64,000 nucleotides of DNA from Sweltsa coloradensis (lineage: Eukaryota > Arthropoda > Insecta > Plecoptera > Chloroperlidae), in assembly GCA_024449915.1 (NCBI GenBank), contig JAMZAV010002033.1:62001-126000 (forward strand), written 5' to 3'. Within the stretch, counting starts at the first letter, position 1, and every line of letters begins with the position of its first letter. The notes under the pieces were generated by a model, which saw only the letters and a list, made by a program, of their open reading frames with translations, searched no databases and was not told where the DNA came from. Positions 57,841 to 64,000 of this stretch are shown here, one piece after another. A program made the translations under genes and the position numbers.

Positions 57841-58539
57841 GTGTCTGTGGTCGAACCGACAACCGTCCCCGCACCTATAATGAATGCCATCAAACCATCA
57901 GCGTGCCGGAATGTATTCTGCGCTAAGTCTCGCTCTTGCAACACTGTACAAGAGAGAACGTGTTGTTATCACAACTATGTCGCCGGGAAAAGGGGAATAA
58001 CGACTGTGGGGGTGGAGTGGACGACTCCCTTTAAACCGATAGCAACATATTGTTTACTATTATTTCGTGGAATACATCGGCAAATTAATTCCAGGAACTG
58101 TTGGGGTTTTACTATCGTTTTTCCCCTCGAATTCAATGGAAATCATTTTATGCATCCCAAAACACCCCAAAGGGACAAAGATAACAATAAAATGGGAAAA
58201 AATGATGAAACGACAGTCGTCTATGGTACGCTGACGACAAACCACAACAAAGGGAAAAATAGCGTCAGGGAGAGGGAGGAAGGGGGGGATATAGGGACTG
58301 GCTGCTCCGATCCCAAACCAGCTCCTCTCGATGATCGAGCCCAGGGTCGTGATGTCAGGGGGACCACGGGGACCGAGGACGGGGAACAAAAAGCACCCCC
58401 CCGCCGAGACACCGAGCAAAGCGAGCCCCACGTGTTATTAGGCGCGCGTTGTATCACCTACACGCATTCCTTCTTCTTCTTCTTCTTTTTGGTTTATTGG
58501 TTTTGGGATGTTTGGCCACCCACCCGGGTTGTTTTGTGA
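57841..58539 (+). other. Open frame of 232 codons, unlikely to be a gene
   Basis: Long for this window, but with no recognisable domain and with a Phe run from (TTC)n near its end. It also overlaps a 123-codon frame on the other strand. It could be an exon of something unknown. Confidence 0.15.
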
Positions 58540-61500
58540 GTAAAAAATTTGGGTTTTCAAGAGTTCAAATTTTTTGCTAGTTTTTTAATAGCTAAGGGGG
58601 GAGTAAAAAGGAAAATACTACTACTATTACTGTTTACGAGGGAAGGAAAATTGGGGTTTTTCTAGGGATCTTCTCCCGGGGGCTCGTAGAGCTACTACCC
58701 AGGGCAACTAAGACATTAGAGCCACGGTTTCGGGGACCCCTTCGAGCCAGGATTTATGAAAGGGATCCCGCTACTAAAATAGGAACGGGATTTTTTTAAG
58801 GAAAATTTTTTAAAGATTTAAATTGTTTTTAGTAAAACTTCCCCATATTTTTAAAAAAGGCAATACTAAATTTTAAATTTTTATTTTTAAGAAAAAAAAG
58901 GGATATAGTAAGGGAAATACCTTACTTTTTCAATAAGTAATAAAAGAGTAATAGAAAGGGGAGATGGTTTTCCCAAATATTCTTTAAAAATCTTCTAAAA
59001 AATTCTTTTCCCTTCCCACCCTTTAAATACAGGGATTAAAAGGAAAATGTGATTAAAGGGTTTGTACAGTGCCCCTCACTCCCAGGGGCAAGTATGGCGA
59101 TTCTACTATTTGATTCGATAAAGATTTTGGTTTGGGTAGAACAATCCCCTTTCTCATACGATTATGGTTGTAATAATTCCCTTTGAGACCCCGGGCCCCT
59201 TTAAACCATGGTTTGTTTAATAATGTTTTTTTGTATGTATTATAATAAAGATGAAATGCTTAGACATATTTTAACTTTCCCAAAATTATTTTGGAGTAAA
59301 ACCCAATCATATCCTTTTAATAACTAAAAAGGTTTCTGAATGGGGAAATTTTAGTCCCCTTTGTCCCAAAAAAAGGAAAGGAAAGCTTTTTTGGCCCCAT
59401 TCTATCAGAAAAATCTTTTACCTGTATACCTGTGTGGGGGGGTTAAACCCATAGAAATTGAATGACTCCCCCCTAGGGAGTTCAATCGTTAAATACTTGA
59501 AATGATTTCCCGGGGAAATGTGGATGAGTTCTATTACTTATTCTGTTAGCCGGGGAAATGTCGGGACGGGCTCAATAAATTTCCAGATATAATTAGAAAA
59601 TTGTGAGAAAAAAAGGTCCTTAAAAGTGGTAAAAATATGTGCAAGTGCTTCAATTTTTGGGCCATTGCTTCAGGGGTTTGAATTTTAAAGCTTTCCCTTT
59701 GGGGAAGCTGGAAACTTTGGGCCAGTCCCGCTTCGGGTACCAAAAGGCTCCCGCCCACATAATGCTTTGCTGGGTTTTTAGAACCATGGTTAAATTTCAG
59801 TAAAATTAGACCTTTTCCGGCAAGGTATTCTTTTGGGAAAAGAATTGGGAAAATAGGAAAAGACGTTGAAAATTTTTTGAAAGTTTGTAAAACAATTTTC
59901 ATTTAAATTTGGGTTTGTGTAAAAGAGATTATAGAACTTGAAAGTAGGGGTTGTCCATGGGATCTTAATTTTCCCTTTTTAAATTGATTTAACAATTTTT
60001 AAACCTCCAGTGGGCCGTAAGTTGGGAAAAAAAGGGGATTTGTTTTTTTTTGAATTTTTTATGATCTTTAGCAGTTGAAAGTTTAGGTAAAAAGACTTTT
60101 ATTTGAGTCGGATAGGCTTTAAGAATAAATTTTTTTGCCTGGGAAAATTTTCAAACAAAAATTTTAATTTGGTTCGATGGAGAACTCTTTTTTTTTTTGA
60201 AGGGCAAATTAGGATTTAGAATTTCATAGCCCCGAAAAGCTATGCGTAGGGCCGGGAAATTGAATTCTCTCCAATTTAAATAAAAATTGTTTTTTGCCAC
60301 CGAGAAAAGGGACTTTAGATCCGTACTCTATCCTTGATCGGATAAGTGTTTGAAAAGTAATAACAGATATATGGGTCCGCTCCCCCCCAAGTGGGCCCGG
60401 GGGTTTTTTAGAATTTTTAAAAAGCCAGTGCACTTTTTTTTACCCAAAAAAGCTTTTTATAGTAGGGTCCAAGTAGATCTGGAATCAAAAAATTAGGCCC
60501 AGAAACCCAAAAATTTGGGTTTGGGGCGGAAAGTCTGGAGTTGCCAAATTGTAATAGTGCACTCGAGGGTAAAAGTCTCTTAGAGAAGATAAAAAATTTA
60601 CTTTTTTTGGTCTGGTGAAAGACAAAACCCAAAGGGGCTGCCAACCATGGGGATAAGAGATTTTAAAAAGCATTTTAAAGATTTTAATTGCCTCCATAAG
60701 TTTACTCCCACGCCAAGTATTAAAAAGAAGGTCGTCGGCATACTCCCAAAACTCGCAAAGAGGTGAGAGGGGAAAATTTCCCAAAAATTATGGGTTTTAC
60801 AAAGAAAAACGGGGTTTAGGATAATTGCAGACCCCTGAGGCAACCCTTTTGGGGAAATAACCTGGGTCCCATGATGAAGCCCTGATATTAATGTATACAA
60901 GTCTTTCTGAAAGTTTAATTGTGGAACCACCTACATACCCCTTGGGGGGGTACCCCAATCCCTTAAAGTTTATCATTAGATGGGGAATTGAACTTTGTCA
61001 AAAGCACCGGGCCTATACCCAGGGGGTTTGGAAACAAGGTACGTCCCGGGGAGAGTAAGCAATTTTTTATATCTGTTTTTTGAATATCGATACATAATCA
61101 TTAGTAGATTTTCCTTTTCAAACCCAAAAATTGCTTTTTTTGGCCAGAAAGGGTGTTTGTTTTGGGGCCCCCCTTTCCCAATCTTTTTGCTAAAAATTTT
61201 TTCAAGTAATTTGGAAAGGGACATATAACATTGATTTTGGTCATAGGTTTGTGCTACTGTGGGGGTTTTATTGGGTTTTTAAAAGGGAAAAAACTTTTGG
61301 GAGTGAGCATAATGTCATGATTAAAACCCTTGTTTAATAGTATTTTATTATATATTTTTTGTAAATTTTGGGGTAAATTTGCTTTTTCGGTAAATGTTGA
61401 AGCAGGGGGAGTATGAAATCCCGTCCCAAACCGGGTGGGGTTACTTTCGGGCCCCCAAGATCCGTTTCCTTCTGCTATTTTATTTCTTTTTCCAGGAAAT

Positions 61501-64000
61501 GGTCAAAATTTAGAGGGAGGTTAAATTTGGGTTTCGAGGTGGGGGACTGTGGGGGGGGGAAAAGAGTCGGGAAAAAAAACTTTCTTTTCCAATTTCCGGA
61601 GAATTTTGGGGGGGTTTGGGGGGAGAAAAGGACCCCTTTTAAAACGCCTTACCATTCCCAAACCGGGGTTTAATACCCTTTTCCATATTGACGCTTTTGG
61701 GAAAACGGGGACCCAACTTTGCTTTTTTTAGTTTTTAAAAACTTTTGGGCCCCAGCTTGGTATTTTTTGAAAGATATAAATTTTTTGGGACATGTGCTTT
61801 CGATACGTTGCCCATAGAAAAAGCCTTGTGAGCAATTACTCTTGGCATTCTTCATCCCACCGGGGGAACAGGTTTAAAATTTCTTCGTCGACGGTTCGGG
61901 GAAGGGGAAGTTTTTTTGATGGATGCCCGGGGGGGAATTTTGGGGCTTTGGGGGATGGTTAAAATCGGCACTTTTTTTTAAAAAAAAACCCGCAAAAATT
62001 TGGACGTTTTTAGGTAGCTTTGGGTAAAGGGAAGGCCCTGTTTCCAATTCATTTCATAACCCTTTTTATAAGAAGTCCAGTCGGCATTAGATAGCATTTC
62101 AAACCCTCTTGGCCCGAATAATTAAAATTTTTGGCTGGAGCCAGAATTTTTTTAATTTTTTTTTTTTTGGGGTTTGAAGAAAATGGGGAAGTGATCGCCC
62201 CCCATGGGGTCCCTCCCCACGGGCCATTGGGAGATTATAGTATTTCCGGAGAGCAAATGGTGAGACTTAGCACTAGGTCGACGGGAAAGGGTCTCGGGAA
62301 TCAGAGGAAAGGGATCCGTCTTTGGGGAAAGGGCCCAAGGGCCCTTTATCCTCTATGAAGTCTAGTAACTGAAAACCCTCTTTGATTCCCCGTGAGATCC
62401 CCAGGGCCTGTTTATGAGCATTGAAATCACCTGCCAGGTAAAAGGGGCCCTTTTTTAAGGGGGGAAAGTGGGGTTCCATTGCATTTTTTAAATTTCGAGA
62501 ACCGGGTTTTGGGCCCAATAAAAACAGAGTAAACAGGGAAAGGTCTTTTTCCGCTAAAAAAATTTTGATCCCAAATTTTTGGGCACTCCTGGAATTCCCA
62601 CTTTATTTTTTAAAGGTTCCCCCACTACGGATTTATAAAAAAAAAATAGGCAACTCCCCCCTTTACCATCGTCTCTGTCCCCCAACCCATATTGTAATGT
62701 GTTATTTAAAATTGCAGTTTTTTTTTTAAGAAAGGTTTTGTAGTATTACTATATCTTTTTTTTTTTGAATGTAAGGTATGGATAAGATCTTTTTTAAATT
62801 TTTTTTGTACACTTCTATTTTCCATTAAAGGGAATGTTCATTGTCATCAAGGGGTTTTCCAGTAGTAGCATGAGCCCCGAAAAAGGAGATGATAGAATGT
62901 TTTTTAATGAATTGGGGTTTTTAGAATTGGAATTTTTTTTTAAAATAGATTGGATAACTCCTGAGTTTTTGAAAATACATTGTCGTTTTCCCAACTGGGT
63001 TGGTTCTTTTTCCCGGGGATACGTCCTTCCTCGAAAATTAAAGATTTTAAAGGGGGAGTGTATTCCGGGGGCCCCCTCTCTGGTACTATAGCATTCCAGC
63101 CCCCTTTCTGGTCTAAAAAGACATGGGGGTAGGACGGAAAGAAAAGGCAGAGGGAGTTTTGGGGGTCGAAGGTTTGTAGACTATGGAACCCCTAAAAAAT
63201 TTTTGGGGATAGGACCCCTCGAGGTCGCAAGTCTAAAGCAGAAAAGTTTCAAGGCTGCGTCTGGGTGCTTAGCCCCGTCCAAATACGCAGCGGGAAGCGT
63301 ATAAAACTGTGTGGGGGAAGGGTCAACATGGGAAAGGGCCCCTCTGGACCAAAAGGTTTTTTCTAAAACTATTACTCTCGGGGGCCCCCCTTCCCCCGGC
63401 CCGGTGGAGGAGCCCCCTTTAAACCCAGCGTAAAAATTTTAAGGTACATTTTCACTTGCCATAATCTTTTTATATTTTTCTGCAAAACCCATGGGGACAA
63501 TTCCCTATGTTAGATGCGTGTTTGGGCCATTTGCAGGGGACACATTGATAACACTCTCCTTTTCTGATGCAATCTACTGCCTTGGGTTTTTTCCCACTTT
63601 TAAATACAAGGGAAAACCCCCCTCTTACTTTGGAGCCTTTTGATGACCAAACCGGAGGCATTTTCCGCAATAGATGACGGATAGACAAAAGGGGGTACCT
63701 CTATAGCGTTGGGGATAGATATATTTTTTTCAGGTAAAATTTTGGGCCCAAGAAAATGTTATTTTATGCTTCTAATCGGTTCAAAATAAGGGTTTTCCCA
63801 TCACCTCAAAAAATTTCCCGTTTTCTTTCATCCTCTTCCCTTTTAATATTTTGATCCCTTGAGAGGGCTTCCTTTGAACTCCATGGCCTCTTCCCCCTAA
63901 ATTTTGGGGTTGTAAATTTACCCCTTACTACCCCCAAACTCGTTGTACCATGAATGTGGTACTTTAAAACATTAAAACCCCTTTTTTCCTTTAAGGGTTG
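58540..64000. other. Low-quality sequence: inflated homopolymers, broken frames
   Basis: From about 58.5 kb the text changes character. G, A, T and C runs of 4-8 become very common and clean words of mixed bases rare, while LINE protein motifs appear only in short pieces across frames. This fits uncorrected long-read sequence better than natural DNA. Confidence 0.75.
59546..63688 (-). pseudogene. Non-LTR retrotransposon (LINE) in fragments: zinc-knuckle ORF1, endonuclease, reverse transcriptase
   Basis: Motifs occur in the right order on the minus strand. An ORF1 zinc-knuckle-like block (CYQCVPCKWPKHASNIGNC) lies at about 63510-63590, and an endonuclease motif YLAGDFNAHKQALG at about 62395-62435. 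RT blocks follow: FGFEKE and GAFDKV at about 60990-61140, GLPQGS at about 60825-60845, the catalytic YADD at about 60735-60750, TLIRSRIEYGS near 60325 and the post-RT block PEAGLAQSFQLPQRES near 59690-59740. Every piece is in a different frame, so either the copy is dead or the assembly is poor here. Order and motifs suit a jockey-type element. Confidence 0.7.

Noticed and set aside
57841..58539. Plus-strand 232-codon frame as a real gene
   Set aside because: No domain, an overlapping frame on the other strand, and a (TTC)n-derived Phe run near its end; kept only as a weak entry.

Overview
The window is animal (metazoan) nuclear DNA. It has one multi-exon gene with GT-AG introns, long AT-rich non-coding stretches, many microsatellites and dense transposon remains. 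Nothing bacterial, organellar or viral was recognised. The words TAGGCCTA and AGGCCTAC recur throughout, which I associate with marine invertebrates. The jockey-type LINE fragment and the gene structure make an arthropod, perhaps a crustacean, plausible, but the species cannot be fixed from sequence alone.

The main gene lies on the minus strand from about 41.3 kb down to 18.5 kb. It encodes a class IA phosphoinositide 3-kinase regulatory subunit (p85 type). Eight exons can be placed by splice sites and matching phases: 41255-41302, 38917-39020, 36313-36447, 32191-32404, 28820-29236, 25201-25408, 20829-21983 and 18476-18758. The readable order of domains is C1 (partial), SAM, C1, RhoGAP/BH, N-terminal SH2, inter-SH2 coiled coil, C-terminal SH2 and a proline-containing tail. 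Vertebrate p85 instead starts SH3-BH. The six exons from SAM to stop give 803 residues in unbroken frame. The first exon or exons of the longest form were not found. An open frame that runs into the second exon from 39726, next to a GC-rich segment, suggests a second start inside the gene.

A second, unrecognised minus-strand gene begins at 9678, where two short exons with consensus splice sites and compatible phase are visible.

Most of the rest is mobile DNA. Several elements can be delimited exactly from target-site duplications. hAT-type elements with 8-bp duplications lie at 2342-3420, 4232-4860, 6884-8984, 26101-26908, 27329-27978, 32650-34829 (with 32871-34146 nested inside) and 35814-36229. 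A piggyBac-type MITE with TTAA ends is at 29912-30445, and a pogo/Tc1-type element with TA ends is at 16632-17505. A two-copy TIR family is at 25785-27246 and 43134-43782. An LTR retrotransposon with both LTRs, primer site, polypurine tract and 5-bp duplication is at 49302-52850; its pol is mostly deleted. A jockey-like LINE 3' end is at about 12520-13070, and a second, badly eroded LINE lies at about 59.5-63.7 kb.

Other structure includes a 0.75-kb direct duplication at the left edge, a 188-bp satellite inside a hAT element, a roughly 105-bp-arm hairpin in a PI3K intron, a 45-bp minisatellite, a palindromic AAGATCTTG array and a perfect RFX X-box palindrome at 5844. From about 58.5 kb to the end the sequence looks like poorly corrected long-read assembly, with inflated homopolymers and broken frames; calls there are weak.
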